A DNA stretch of 64,000 bases from Thereva unica. Lineage: Eukaryota; Arthropoda; Insecta; Diptera; Therevidae. Made by a program: the position numbers and the translations under genes. The DNA lies in assembly GCA_949987705.1 (NCBI GenBank), contig OX465283.1:3514207-3578206 (forward strand). Reading direction: 5' to 3'. This document shows positions 21,896 through 33,485 of this stretch, piece by piece (positions within the stretch are counted from its first letter, which is position 1; every line of letters starts with the position of its first letter). The notes under the pieces are model-generated. The model searched no databases and was not told the origin of the DNA. It saw only the letters and a program-made list of their open reading frames with translations.

Positions 21896-21989
21896 CATTG
21901 ATTTCGTCCCCTGAAATCAGCTTGAGGCCGCTCTCTGCCCATTCTGCTTACGTGGCCGTTGGCATCTCTTTCATTCTTGTCTCTCCTAT

Positions 21990-22200
21990 CTTTCTGACTA
22001 CAGCTTGCCAATCGATAGTGCAATGGGGCTTAGCTCTGAGAGCTATTTATTCACTGAAAATTCCTTTAAATAGTCTTCTATGGTGTATTAGTAGGTACTG
22101 TGACGGTTGGGCCTGGGAACTAAGTCACGATCTTGAAACTAGACTAGATCAAAACACAACCTTGATGGAACAAGTCCCAATGATCTATATGAATCTTGAA
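21990..22200 (+). repeat. SINE-related 3' repeat (copy B)
   Basis: It has TCTTTCTGACTACAGCTTGCC, TGAGAGCTATTTATTC, ATTAGTAGGTACTGTGACGG and GGGCCTGGGAACTAAGTCACG. These align with the copy at 20.5-20.7 kb. The trailing part (CACAACCTTGATGGAACAAG) also matches the tail of copy A (CAGCCGTGATGGTTCAAG). It is non-coding. Confidence 0.6.
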
Positions 22201-22209
22201 CGATAGGTT

Positions 22210-24150
22210 GGCTAAAAACAAATGAAAATATCTAATATGTCTTTGATTTTGAACCGGTGTGTATTTAAGTACTGCTAATACCATCGCCTTATATAGCAGC
22301 AGTTTGGATGTTACGGTTAGAAGTTTGGGCTTGAAGAGCCTTGACAGACTATAGTAGGCATTGTTGGCTATTAGCAGCTGAAATTATATTTCTGGTTCCA
22401 TTTTATTGTAGGCTTTGAATGATGTGTTCCCTTCCTGCTACCATATTAGTTGGATATCCCGAGGCTACAACGAAGAGGAGCTTACACCGTTTAATTCGTA
22501 TTCAGTTAACGTCCTCAGCGAACTTGAAACGTTGGTGTTCAGCGTCCCCTGAACTGGATGCAACTGGAGGATAACGATTTGTAACAACTTGGAACAGACT
22601 TCAATTCAGAATTGGCCAAGTTGTCACCGAATAAGTAGATGACTTACAGCAGGCAGCAGGTGGATTTTTGGGTTAATTCATAAATAATTGCAGAGCTCGG
22701 TGCTGACTGGATTACTCCGCGTGTGCTTCCTCAGTTTGTTCACCTGATGCCATTTGGTTCGATTCCTACAAGTGTGTTTACTGAAAAAGAAGCTCTCTTC
22801 GCTGTATTACTTTACTAAAAATGGAGATTACTTTATACCTCATGAGACCCAACCTCAACCCTATAAGACGTCCGCCTATTTGGAACTAATATTGACCTGA
22901 ATGACGTACTGCAGTGAAGCAATTTAAAAAAGGGGATGCTTGGTGTAATTTGATTCAGGATGTTGACGAGGACTTACCAATGTCTGCTCAAAAGTGTAGA
23001 ATGTAAGGAGCTAGTAACAAAACATTACTGGGTATTGTGGATTTTCATAGATTGCTTTTGATAGATAGGTCATCAGTAGAGAACGATTTTTAATTTGAAA
23101 TTATCATTTTTGGGTATATACCTATATGAAAAGTTTGGCTTTCAATATAGTATGTGAATATGTGTAGCTTCCTTCTTCTTAAATGGAGCCACTTCTTCTT
23201 TGACATGATGATGAAAGATTTGATTTTGGCATTAGGACGCGCAAAAACCGCCACAAAACTGGATAACGCATATTACATAGATAGTTTCTCATTGAATAGT
23301 AGCCGTTAAGAGCATGGAACCAAAAATACGACCACTACTGTTAAAGACCAACACACTTTATTATCTTTTATCAAGCCTCTTTAAATTTACCATATCATCC
23401 ATATCAGAAATTGGCGAAGGCAACAAAAAGCCAAGCAAGCGTCAAAGCTTTGGCTTTTGGTGGCAGTCAAGGATAATATATGAAATACTACAATTTCCTT
23501 AGGGAGGATCAGGATGTTCGGGCGCCAGTCGGCATGACCGTCCTCACAACTATGCCACAAGTATATTTTTGAAAGTCTATCCTCGACCTGGTGTGAGTTG
23601 TGACGCTGATTGGAGGCCCGCGGGAAATATCACGCATTGAAATATCCTCCTCGACGGATGGGGTAGTCTCCGGATAACTCGGCGGGCTAAGACGGCAATT
23701 ACCGAAAGACGGAATCTAACTACACACCTCTGAACCTTCGGCCACCAAGCATTTACCCGTCTCCGGGATACCTGTACTCGACATCCTGTTTTGCTTTTAA
23801 CCATGCTAAAAAACTCAACAACACCTAATCCATTTTTACAACAAAAACAGCTTCGAACAATTAAAAGGGAAACTAATTACCTCTTTGATGGAGTCTTATG
23901 ATCTAGCCAACCCTGAGTGTCATGGGACGAGTTCTTCTAGTGGATCTCCTATAGAAATGCTTCAAACAGGTTCCCTAATATAACAATAGCCTTTCGATTG
24001 GGTTATTGCTTTACAGTACGACGACGGTAGTGACGTTGGAACTTCCTTCGTCTTTAAAAGATGTATCTTGCCGCTTTGCTTGCATCCTGGCTTTCTCCTG
24101 ACCAAAAACAACCAAAAACAAATGGACTGGGAAACTATCTCGAATCTTCA
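22210..24150. other. unassigned stretch; GC-richer island at 23.5-23.8 kb
   Basis: Mostly AT-rich with no recognised feature. From about 23510 to 23800 base composition rises and the minus strand is open for about 75 codons in one frame, with another long run in a second frame. Such islands elsewhere in the window are transposon remnants, but I cannot identify this one. Confidence 0.3.
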
Positions 24151-25165
24151 ATTCCCTAGTCGCACCTTCCATAGACAAGAGCGCCAAAAGGAGAAGAACT
24201 CTTTGGCGTTATATATATACCTATGCTCCTACCGCTCAAATCCTCCAGTTCGTACAAGCTGCTTCCAATTTTTTTCCGTATCCGAGCTTTCTCAAACCTG
24301 GGTGCACACCTGGAGTTAAAGTGTCCAGCTCGATTACTAGCCCACAAGGTTCCCGGGTAAACCTCATCCCCAGAGCGAAAACCGCCCACACGACAACGTA
24401 AGTTGTACCGGGTGGGCCTGGTGTGGGCGGCGGCTAAATTTAGGGCGACCCCTTCACGAAGTATCTGCAGTCTGTCCATCAAGGGCTTCAGGACTGGATA
24501 AGCTGATCCGTAGAGAATTATATATCTAGCTACCAAAAAGGGCCTGATACGAGGACATGCCAATCGCCTCGTGGTGGGCACTACGAAGAGCACATTCGAT
24601 GGACGAGAGATGTCTATTTCACTAAAGATGATCCTCCTTTAAGTACACCCGGATGGCGACTGGGACAGATCGATTCATCCGCTTGGAAGCGTTGGGGTGC
24701 GGCGAATATACGGATGTGCGCACATGTTGCACGCCGTAACCATTTAGTAATTTAGTAAACTCTTTGGAGGTGAGTTGCCGACCATTGTCGGAACGGCTTC
24801 GACCCATCCATGGGGCTGCTCATAGGTGGTCGAAGTACTGAGCTGGGAGCTTTGGTGGTCTTGCAGAGCTCCCGCACCAGCTTGTACATACATGGGCAAA
24901 AGTACTTACAGCGCAGGCGCGCTGGTGTCTTCCCTATTCCACCATGTGAGCCGGCTCTATGAAAGGCGTGGTCAATTCCGTCGGCACCCACAACTTCCAT
25001 GTTAGGTCATCAGCAATAGATTCTTCAGTACGTAGTGAGGTACGCTGGAATACATACCCAACTTTGACCCACAGGTCTGGTAACTGCGGTGAAGTCTGCC
25101 GGAACCGATCATCCAGCCGAAGAGGATTAGGGGACTTGAAAGACGGGCTGCCTTAAAAGAAACCA
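24150..25165 (-). pseudogene. Ty3/gypsy integrase remnant
   Basis: Three integrase parts lie in order on the minus strand. The zinc-binding HHCC-like region comes first (HAFHRAGSHGGIGKT, then LVRELCKTTKAP, second cysteine lost). Part of the catalytic core follows (SDNGRQLTSKEF with the second acidic residue). PHPNASKRMNRS has the catalytic glutamate replaced by lysine. The C-terminal module comes last (RYNLRCR, SGDEVYPG, HFNSRCAPRFEK, SSLYELEDLSGR). Frameshifts separate the parts, and the first core aspartate region is missing. The C-terminal block resembles Ulysses/Osvaldo-type gypsy elements. Confidence 0.85.
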
Positions 25166-25195
25166 ATATTGTGATATTGAGTGATGCTGGTGATG

Positions 25196-25400
25196 TTTTA
25201 AATTTTAAAGCTGCATATGCTGCTGATTGGAGTAGTAAATGAACTTTGAGAATCCAAATGGATTAGAACTCGAAGTGGATATGATGATCTATCTTTACCC
25301 TCCATGAGTACTGTTGCATTAGTCAATAGCACGTGACAGGTATTTTTATAATAAATATATTTTGTAGCACAAGTCGTTGTTGCAGCTCTGTCGGTATTGG
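25196..25400 (-). pseudogene. Bel-Pao-like aspartic protease fragment
   Basis: The minus strand reads HVLLTNATVLMEG, then YPLRVLIHLDSQSSFTT. This resembles the LLxTAxV...LRALLDSGSQxSFIT signature of Bel-Pao proteases, but the DSG core is altered. It adjoins, but belongs to a different superfamily from, the gypsy integrase on its left. Only about 50 codons are recognisable. Confidence 0.6.
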
Positions 25401-25589
25401 AGTCTGGATCTTTTATGATACTTATAACATTCACTTTAACATCCACTCTCACTAAATAACCTAACTCAAACACAACTGTGTCCTGATCTACACACAGCAC
25501 GGCAAACATAATTTCTTTCTAATTTGAGTCTATCTATGAACCATATTTTTCTAGCATTTTCGGCCTGCATTCACCTGCACCAAATATAA

Positions 25590-25770
25590 TCGGTGTTTTG
25601 GTTTCAATCACCTATTTCAAATCTGTTTTATCTGATTTAATCGTTTAATCGACTCACGACCCTGAGTTAAAGCCTCGTGCTCTAGTTCCCCAATTCAAAC
25701 AGACTATTTCAACTCATTTATTTATACTTACATATCGCCCTTATTAATGCACTTTTATATAACTATTTCA
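25590..25770 (-). repeat. tRNA-Lys-like repeat unit, subfamily 2 (copy 1)
   Basis: The plus-strand order is ATCACCTATTTCAAATCTG, TCGACTCACGACCCTGAG, GCCTCGTGCTCTAGTTCCC and CAATTCAAACAGACTATTTC. The same order recurs at 25885-26020. The core is the reverse complement of a tRNA-Lys-like T and anticodon arm, and the flanks differ from units A-C. Confidence 0.6.
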
Positions 25771-25884
25771 TATTTTCCCTCCCCATTTCTTTTCCTATCC
25801 AAACCTTTCATCCACACCTTTCCGAATTCTTCTTATTTAATAAATTTACTTAAATTTATGGATGAATTCAGGAATCTTCTTGCA

Positions 25885-26025
25885 TATCACCTATTTCAGA
25901 TCTGTTTTTGTCTGGTTTGAAGTACTAACGTGTGGCTCGACCCACGACCCTGGATTCAAGGATCGTGCTCTAGCTCCCCAATTCATACTGACAATTTTCA
26001 ATTAATTTCTTTATATGCGCTTTAG
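25885..26025 (-). repeat. tRNA-Lys-like repeat unit, subfamily 2 (copy 2)
   Basis: ATCACCTATTTCAGATCTG leads into AACGTGTGGCTCGACCCACG, ACCCTGGATTCAAGGATCG, TGCTCTAGCTCCCCAATTC and CATACTGACAATTTTC. This is the better-preserved member of a pair about 290 bases apart, both in the same orientation. Confidence 0.65.
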
Positions 26026-26029
26026 GAAT

Positions 26030-28600
26030 TTTATCTACAAATTTGGCAAATTGTACTGCTTTTGGTGTCTTTTATATGCCGCAGTAAGGCTAAGTTTGAT
26101 CAGCCCGAGAAGTAACTTTAGGCGATCCGCTAGTGGCAAATACGATATACTTCCTTAAGCGTTATATTTATTAAGGACCGGATATGCCGATTCACGACGT
26201 AATTTACAAGATAACATATAATTGCTTTGTGCTTCTCAACAACCTGCTCCGAATTCAGTCCTTCCTCCACCAGTTCGTCAAGATTGGTAGTATCCTCTTT
26301 GGCTTAGGGCCCTTTGATACCTGATGGGTTGTCGAAACGGCTCTGCTTTTTGCTTAACAAAATCCTCAAAATTTCCTGCCGATTGCACTGATATAGCATA
26401 AATTTCAGTCACATTACGATCACTTTTTGGTGCTCCTGGTGTACAGATTCTACTATATTAACAAGATCTTTAATTGACTTTTCATTGAAGTCGTTAATAT
26501 TTCCATAATAGACCAGAATTAAGTAGAACCAAAACTGCAGTTAATTTAGATAAAGGATCGAAACCTCCCTCCACTTTTAATAATGTATCCAACAATCTTT
26601 CGTGTTTTAATTGCAGATAAAAGAGACTTTCTGTAACATGAATTATAATTAGACAAAAGCAATTATCCTATTATGATAAATAAGTAGGCAAAAAGTATCA
26701 ACCAAAAATACCGCAATTTTAATAAACATTTTTCATTTTGCCGGTCAACAAGAAGAACAAGTCTGGAATCTAGAAGAACCAGAAAAGCTGAGCCCATTCC
26801 AAGCCCCAATTAGTAATGGTGAAGAAAAAAACATCACTCTAACTCGGCGCTTATCAACCACCAGCCACCCTCTCTCACTCTGGGCCGGTCGTCTTTTGAA
26901 ATATTAATTCACTTTATTGCTGTTATCTTGCGAGAGTCAAGAAGAAATTTATTTTTGACTACCGAACCTGCATGAGAATCAGAAAAAAATGCTAATAAAG
27001 AAAATAAATTACAATTATATCCAGATAAGATATCTCCCCAGTGCAATGAATTATTTCTCAATTTTTCTTACGGCCGGCCCCCTTCTGGTCCAGGGTGGCG
27101 GAGCACCAGACCCCACACACATACACACACACCGGGCCCCAGAAGGAAGGGTTCTGCAGGATATCGATGGGGATTGAGATTGAGGCAGAGCACAGGCAGA
27201 GCGGGATGAGCGGAAAATAAGTGGAAGACCTGCTATGGGGTATATAACAATAAAAGTGGACATGGTAAGCTGGACCCCCCGCCCTCCCATACCTGGTCCA
27301 TGGCACGGAATCATCCAAACATCCTTTCTTATACTTATACACTTCACTCCCGGAATCCATCTTTCCTTCTTATCAACCCCTGGTCCTGATCTCGCCATTA
27401 CTCGCCTGTCTCGCACCCCCATTCCACACCCCCCTCTCGGGCACACTAAATGCCAAATGCTAAGCCATCAAATTTCGACGTGACCAATCCACGGGGAAAG
27501 CAATGCGAAAAGGAGAAAATTCGGAAAATAATGATTTCCCCGTCATTTATTATTTTCGTTAGGGCGGTTATGACTTATCGAAATTATTAGGTGTGCTCGC
27601 CGTCCAAAAGTCGAAATAAAAACAAAGCGGCAAAAAATAAATAAATACGTATATACAAGTGTGTGTGCATTGGGTATATATACAAATACAGCAAAGATGA
27701 AGAACAACGCAACGAAATTGGGGAAGAAAAATTATTTTTTATGTGCCACCTTTTGTTATTGTTATTGGAGAATAAGGAGTCATAATTTCTTGCTGAGATG
27801 GAAAAAGGCAATAAAACCAGGACACAAATCAAATTTGATTAGGAGAATTCCTTTGGAAAATGTCCCCCAAGGAGGCAAGGTGAATCGAGATAAAGTCGTT
27901 GAGGCAAATTGGAATATTTCTGTTTTCCTTGTTTCCTCGTGCTGTTTTTTTTCTTTCTTTTCTGTGATATTTTCTTCGTGTGCATGTTGGCGCACCTCTT
28001 CTCGTCTCAATTTTCCCATTTTTTTTCTGGAAGTCAAGAAGAAATCAAACCTTGCGGCTTCTTAAATTTTCAATACAATCTCCTCAAGGATTTCATTTAC
28101 GTATGGTTTTATTTTTAATTTCAAGAAAGTCTGAAGTTATCTTGTTCAAGGAGTACCAAAGCTCCTCTACAGTGGGTCCAATTATATTCGTTGCTTAGGA
28201 GTTATACCAGAGATTTGCAGCCCAGACTGTTTGAACAGACCAGGCACTGATCCTCGCCCCTGCTGGACAGTGACAGCGAAGATGAAGATCAGATTTGTCC
28301 TCCTCGAGGCAAAATATGCAGGTGGGGTTTTCCGCCTTCCGATCCTCCATAGATGGTAATTTAGGATGCAGTGCCGAAACTGTTAACCCTTAATTGTTTT
28401 TTTTTAATTTTAAAGTCTAAGCTTTACATAGAGATGTATGGACCTCTATGGGCGGAATGTGGCGTCTTCTAATTTACCTGATGTGTTGGCTAAGCTGATG
28501 GTATTGACCTAGCTCTAAAGTATTTGATCGAGACTGCATATAAGTTTTATTATCACTTTTGGAAATCCAATCGGAGTTAAATCGTCTTGTCGTTTTGCCG
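26030..28600. other. no gene recognised; simple repeats and mixed-composition blocks
   Basis: There is a short CA-rich run at about 27114-27133. Unusual C-rich sequence lies at 27090-27150 and 27270-27440. Frames up to about 134 codons exist on both strands at 27051-27483 and 27661-28065, but they overlap each other in opposite directions and have biased composition. I do not support any of them as genes. Part of the minus strand at 26000-26560 is open in pieces and could be an old gag-like remnant. Confidence 0.35.
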
Positions 28601-28615
28601 ATGATGTTCAGTCGA

Positions 28616-28690
28616 GCAACGTGTGGCTCGACACATTGCCCTTACTTCTTTTGCGACTAACTCGGGTTCCCTTATGAATAAATTCCAAGA
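28616..28690 (-). repeat. tRNA-Lys-like repeat core, degraded
   Basis: AACGTGTGGCTCGACACATT opens the core on the plus strand and TTGCGACTAACTCGGGTTCC closes it. The interior is too diverged to fold. Orientation is the same as all other copies. Confidence 0.6.
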
Positions 28691-28839
28691 AATTTCTTCC
28701 CGGTCTGCAACGGTCTTTGATTCGATCGTCGAAGTCTATCGACAACTTACATTCAGGGATCCTTAATCCTGTCGCCACTTCCCCCTGCACTGCTAACTGC
28801 TTAACCTCTTTTCGTCCTATATCAGATGACATTAAAAGA

Positions 28840-29640
28840 AGTACAAAGCGTGTTCGGGCTGATATTGAATCGCTGTCAATAGCATTGGTAAAAAATCACA
28901 ATGCCCTGAGTTCTCTAACCCTAAAATATGAAAGCGTCAGTGATAGAATAAATTCCCACTCAGCGGTGGCAATATCTAAAGGCGCCACGCAGGTAGGGGA
29001 CCAGCTTCACCCTGCTCCACAGCTGTTTCTCTTACGGATAATACAGCTACTGAAAACTTTACAGCCTTGAATGACCCAGCCAAAATACTGGAAGACATGG
29101 CGGTAGAGGCTGCCTCTAGGCTGGCTCCTGGCCACCTGAAAATCTTCAGAGAGCATGGTAAACGCAAACGCAATCGTAAAGTCACTATTACAGATGCTGT
29201 CACTGCGAACCCCTCTACTAGTTTGTTTGCCCCCGCCCCCTCACTCCCAATGGGCTCAAACTATATCCCAGAACCGGATGCGGCATCAACATCTTCTGAT
29301 AGTATCGTTGGACCGTCGGGCACTGAGGATACTGAGTCTTCGTCTTAGTCTGAGGATACTGAGTCTGAGTCTAACCTGCGCCAATTTGATAACAGTACCC
29401 AGACCGTGAAATATTTTCATTTCGCGTTTCTCCCCGGAAACTGCTTGCGAGGCAATTAAAGAATACCTAAGGAGAAAATCTATTAATCCTGCGAGAGTCT
29501 CCTGGAGGAAGATCAGCAGCGTTTCCAAACAGCTTGCGGCTTTTGTTCTGACTGTACCACCAAATACCGCTGTCCTGATCTAAAGCTATTTTTCTGCTGA
29601 CAGACTGCAGATACAATTGGTTTCATTAGGCCCCCGAGCG
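28840..29640 (+). pseudogene. LINE ORF1 (gag-like) remnant
   Basis: Two plus-strand frames carry a helix-rich N-terminal part (STKRVRADIESLSIALVKNH, SLTLKYESVSDRI) and a basic Ser/Thr-rich linker (EHGKRKRNRKVT). A third block follows: SRFSPETACEAIKEYLRRK, VSWRKISSVSKQ, FVLTVPPNTAVLI. The last block resembles the C-terminal fold of ORF1 proteins of CR1/Jockey-like LINEs, where an I/V...ET...I..YL segment precedes a F.L.VP strand. Frameshifts and a stop show decay. Partnership with the ORF2 fragments elsewhere is inference. Confidence 0.6.
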
Positions 29641-30145
29641 CTCCCACATACAACAACAAAGGCCCGATGATACGGGACGACTCAATTGGCCATTAATCTT
29701 CTTCGTATTCGAGCTACCTCGTTTTGCTTGTCGGTGAACTAATTTCTTCGGGTTCAGCTTGCATAACCTTGTAACTTTCAGCTCTAAATCAGGTCTACTT
29801 CGCGAAAATTCAAATTCTTAGGTTCGCCTCAGAAAGTTTGGCATTTCTTCACTGACTTCCAAAACTTTTTTCCTTCAAATTTTTATCTTAGTTATTTATT
29901 TTAGAAAATTTAACTTTTTTCGACCGATTTTCCAATCTTGACTATTTTTTTCTCAACCCGCCTACTTTCTTTTTTTCATAATTCATTGTAGTCGGGAAGT
30001 GACTTTTAATGAGTACTTTCGGATTTCCGCTAGTGGGATAAAACCGACCGTTAAATACCCTCGTTGCCACAAATCCGACTCGCGAGGGAGTGAGGAGCCG
30101 AAAAAAACGAAAGGTTTTTCGGCAGTATGATACGGTATTTTGAGC

Positions 30146-30213
30146 TCACGTGGGACTCGACTCATGCCCTGAGAAAAAGAGTCTCACACCACAGCTACTG
30201 AGCTAGCCGGGCC
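30146..30213 (-). repeat. tRNA-Lys-like repeat core, well preserved
   Basis: The minus strand begins GCCCGGCTAGCTCAGTAG, has GTGAGACTCTTTTTCTCA as the anticodon arm (centre like CUU), and ends GGGCATGAGTCGAGTCC. This is the clearest tRNA-Lys resemblance among the copies. Mismatches in the T stem and the absence of a proper acceptor end argue against a working tRNA gene. The hAT-like element at 30228 inserted just beyond its 5' side. Confidence 0.8.
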
Positions 30214-30354
30214 TCAATGATCTATATCAGGCCTTCTTAAACTATGGGTCGCGACCCCGAAATGGGTCGCGTAGCAAAATTCTGGGGTCGCGAGAGATAT
30301 TAATGTCAAATATTTAAAAACGCGATTTTATAACATCTAGATGTGTATTTCTGC

Positions 30355-30803
30355 CACTGACATATAGTAATGGACTGCTGATTGACGATGCTGAATGGCA
30401 CCATTTTTCCCCAGAAATAGAAAACCTTTTTTATGCAAACAAAAAAATTTTCTTCGAATTTAGGAGAAAATAAGTGATAAGATGTTTGTTATAATTAACG
30501 GAAACAAATTTCCATCTCTCATTTTTATTTATTAGCAGTTTTTTCATTAAATAAATGTATTTATTCCAAAACCGTGACGGTTATTTCCCCTGTTTAACGA
30601 AGTTTTCAAAATAGCTCAAGAGTGAGACCGAAGAACGAAAACTATACCTGTCTATTTTTTTCTAATTATGTTTATATCGCTGACATGCGCAGACGATTAC
30701 AGTTCATTGGGATTTAACGTGGGAGCGAGGCAGGAATAGTTTTTGGTGCCATTTTTTTGTATGGGATTTTGCTCATTTAGCAGTCCATTACTATATGTCA
30801 GTG
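30355..30803. mobile_element. Nested TIR element with 8-bp target duplication
   Basis: The ends CACTGACATATAGTAATGG and its reverse complement form a 25-bp perfect inverted repeat. The flanks ATTTCTGC at 30347-30354 and 30804-30811 are an 8-bp target duplication. This shows it inserted into the hAT-like element. It is 449 bp long and non-coding. The 8-bp duplication fits hAT, P or Merlin superfamilies, and the TIR does not decide between them. Confidence 0.85.
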
Positions 30804-30898
30804 ATTTCTGCAGCGTCACACTCACACTCACACACCTGCACCAAACAAAGGTCGGAATGCGCGCGCACACGTGCAGCGAGACAATGATTCAATAACAC

Positions 30899-31290
30899 CA
30901 CTGACATATAGTAATGGACTGCTGATTGACGATGCTGAATGGCACCATTTTTCTCCAGAAATGGAAAAACTTTTTCATGCAAACAAAAAAAATTTCTTCG
31001 AATTTAGGAGAAAATAAGTGATAAGATGTTTGTTATAATTAACGGAAACAAATTTCCATCACTCATATTTATTTATTAGCAGTTTTTTCATTAAATAAAT
31101 GTATTTATTCCAAAACCGTGACGGTTATTTCTCCTGTTTAACGAAGTTTTCAAAATAGCTCAAGAGTGAGACAGAAACACGAAAACTATACCTGTCTATT
31201 TTTTTCTAATTATGTTTATATCGCTGACATGCGCTGACGATTACAGTTCATTGGGATTTAACGTGGGAGCGAGGCAGGAATAGTTTTCTA
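30899..31290. mobile_element. Second, right-truncated copy of the nested TIR element
   Basis: It starts with the same CACTGACATATAGTAATGG and follows the first copy with only scattered differences through GAGCGAGGCAGGAATAG. It stops about 55 bases short of where the right inverted repeat should be. No matching right end or target duplication was found. A duplication inside the host element is an alternative to an independent insertion. Confidence 0.75.
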
Positions 31291-31449
31291 AAACTATATA
31301 TTTTCATATGTATATTGTTACCTAATAAATAAATCATCAAAAAATATTTATTTATCTTTCATTTATATTTATATGGGGTCACAAGGAAACTCGCAATCAT
31401 AAATGGGGTCGTGAATGAAAAAAGTTTAAGAAGCCTTGATCTATATGGT

Positions 31450-32055
31450 TCCGAGCTCAACAGGGAGCGGGTCTCTTCTCTGACGATGCAGAAGGTGCCC
31501 GCATTTCCGTAGGTGGGTATTAAGAAGATTTTTTCTATTGAAGAAGCGATCCATGCGCAATCCATTGCAGTTTAAGGATTTCCACAGCAGCCTTCAGCTA
31601 TACTGTTATATTCATGCAAAAGTCGTTTTGATTTGTTTTTGTTTTTCCATCAATTAAATACAATTGTCAAACGACACAACGACAACTCAGATCCTGCGTT
31701 AAATTTTAACTACAATAAGATTATAAAATCTCTAGGTATGTATATGTATCATCTCAACACCTTTAATTTGTTGTTAATGGCAACAGTAAGTGCAAATCCT
31801 CCTCCAGAATTTTCCAGTTAAAATGGGCACCTTTCTTTTTATTTCATTGTTTGTTCAATTCGCCTTAAATATCATTTTACTGCTGGAATTAGCAATAAAA
31901 TGAGAGAAAGCAATTTCCTTTGATTTGTTTTCTCTTCCAGGCGATATCACACTTCAACTAATTTTATTTCTCACGTTTAATCGAAAATAGAATGTACGAA
32001 ACGAATAAAATTGGCAAAAGGATTCCCGCGTGTATTTTTGTTGATTTATTTTAAG
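31450..32055. other. AT-rich stretch without recognised features
   Basis: No element ends, coding signature or tRNA-like core were found. Short frames only. Confidence 0.4.
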
Positions 32056-32059
32056 TTTA

Positions 32060-32520
32060 TTTTTTTTATGACATTTTATACAAGAAAAAAAAAAATAATT
32101 TAAAGTAGTAAAATGAACATAATTTTTGGTTCATTGATTTAATATGATGAAAAGAATTAATGAATTCCTTAAAGAGCATATCTGCCATAGCTGCGTACCA
32201 CGCTTCATCCTTTAGTGCTTCAGAGACAGGAATGTCTTCTACTGCACCTATCTTGGCTAAGTTGTTTTCGTTTTCTTCGTGATAATCTATCACGTTATTT
32301 AAGATTTAATGTCTTTGTCTTGGCTTTTTAATTTCTGTTTCATTAATAGATACATCCTCGTCGTGTGGAGTTCTTAATCTAGAATTTGATAACTCCGATT
32401 GTTTTTCCCTTTCTTCTTGTGGCTCACTGGCGTCAGAGTCATCTGAAATATCGGCTTGTCTGTCTCTACTGAAGTTTGGATCTGTGCATTTTTTCCACAG
32501 TATTACTCTCTTCATCGAAT
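32060..32520 (-). pseudogene. possible Ty1/copia linker and RT start
   Basis: The minus strand first encodes an acidic Ser/Asp/Glu-rich linker (ISDDSDASEPQEEREKQ, then a basic RLRTPHD and KKPRQR). After a stop it gives EDIPVSEALKDEAWYAAM. In Ty1/copia polyproteins an acidic linker precedes a P.(S/T).EAL....W..AM..E block at the start of RT. The match is short and no further RT motif follows, so this is tentative. Confidence 0.42.
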
Positions 32521-32529
32521 ATTACATTA

Positions 32530-33030
32530 TCCCATCATACTACCTCACATTTGTGGACGTCGGATGTGCGTGATAATCCGGTGAAGCCGAAGTTACCTTC
32601 TAGCGGCGGATCCTACGCACCGCTACAGACTTATCTGCGCCTTCGCGGACGAAACTCTTCTCATGGTTCGCCGGCCGCATCGGTCCGCAAAATCACATAC
32701 CGTTGGAAGCCAGCTAAATGTTCCGTGGAAGCTTATGCGGTACGGTACGAGGTCGTCCGTGGATGTCGACCGTGCGTGATAATCCGCCTAATCACGAACC
32801 GTGCGAGGCCACGTAGCATATCTACAAATTTTTTTACTATACCATCCTTTCCTCGCCATGAGTCCAAGTATAAACACTCACCCGCCGCTTGTTGGATCGC
32901 GTCTCCAGTGCAGGAAAGCTGGCAAAACTCTGTCTCTGGGTCCTGGGATCTGTCTGCCCTGAAGATCCGAACCTCTATTCAGTCTGAAGTTTTCGTTGAG
33001 AGCATGAAGATTTTTTTCATTTGAGTTAAC
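32530..33030 (+). other. GC-richer unassigned segment with a 182-codon open frame
   Basis: A plus-strand frame spans 32476-33024, the longest in the window. The product is Ser/Arg-rich with no recognisable domain. GTGCGTGATAATCCG occurs twice (about 32565 and 32773), so part is internally repeated. It lies immediately upstream of an LTR-retrotransposon 3' end in the same direction and could be its env- or pol-derived remnant. The frame may be open by chance because of GC content. Confidence 0.3.
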
Positions 33031-33097
33031 AACCTGCCACGTTAAACTGAGGTCATGTGGTCACCTGAAGTCCACGGCCTATCAGGCAGATGTATAC

Positions 33098-33485
33098 GAG
33101 GTTCCTTTATGTATACCAGGTATACCACTTCAACGACAGACGAGCCGGCCAACATCAACGGACAGACCATATAATCCTTGCGGAAGCTGCGATCAACCAG
33201 CACTTTGACGGAAATGAAAGCGCCTGAAGGCAATAATTTTCAACGATTCACGACTCGGGAAGGGAGGGACATCTTCCTCCTAAAACGAGTCATCGCTAAG
33301 TCATGTAGATGTGGAGAAAATCTAGAAGAGGAAAGAAAGAGAACAGACGATCAACCTGCCGGGACGGCACCAAGTCAAGGTGAAGATTAAGGGGAATGGA
33401 GCCATCCGACTCCATCATTACCGAAGACGAGGTATGTCTAAGCCCAGAAACATCTTGATGAAAGTAGATCAACGCGGGGAGCATG
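33098..33485 (+). pseudogene. LTR-retrotransposon 3' coding end and polypurine tract (copy 1)
   Basis: It is homologous to the minus-strand segment at 39336-39740. Shared peptide blocks include LRKLRxTSTLTE, FQRFTTREGRDIFL and KRVIAK, and shared DNA runs to AAGTAGATCAACGCGGGG. The product of this part is not recognised. The purine-rich GCGGGGAGCA followed by a TGTTCAG start in the uninterrupted copy looks like a polypurine tract and 3' LTR start. The copy is cut at this point by the foldback element. Confidence 0.6.

Larger units (their letters stand above)
30228..31438. mobile_element. hAT-like non-autonomous DNA transposon
   Basis: The ends are CAGGCCTTCTTAAACT and AGTTTAAGAAGCCTTG, a 16-bp terminal inverted repeat with two mismatches. 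Both sides carry the 8-bp target duplication ATCTATAT (30220-30227 and 31439-31446). Subterminal GGGTCGCGACCCC and GGGGTCACAAGG are typical of this kind of element. The 1211-bp body codes for nothing recognisable and is largely made of a second inverted-repeat element in two copies. hAT transposases generate 8-bp duplications and favour CAG ends, which supports the class. Confidence 0.88.

Noticed and set aside
23577..23804. 75-codon minus-strand Arg-rich frame as a gene
   Set aside because: Two minus-strand frames are open at once in a GC-rich island, with no domain, so there is no reason to choose either.
27051..27483. Overlapping 80-131-codon frames on both strands
   Set aside because: They overlap in opposite directions in C-rich sequence with a CA repeat, and none has a recognisable domain.
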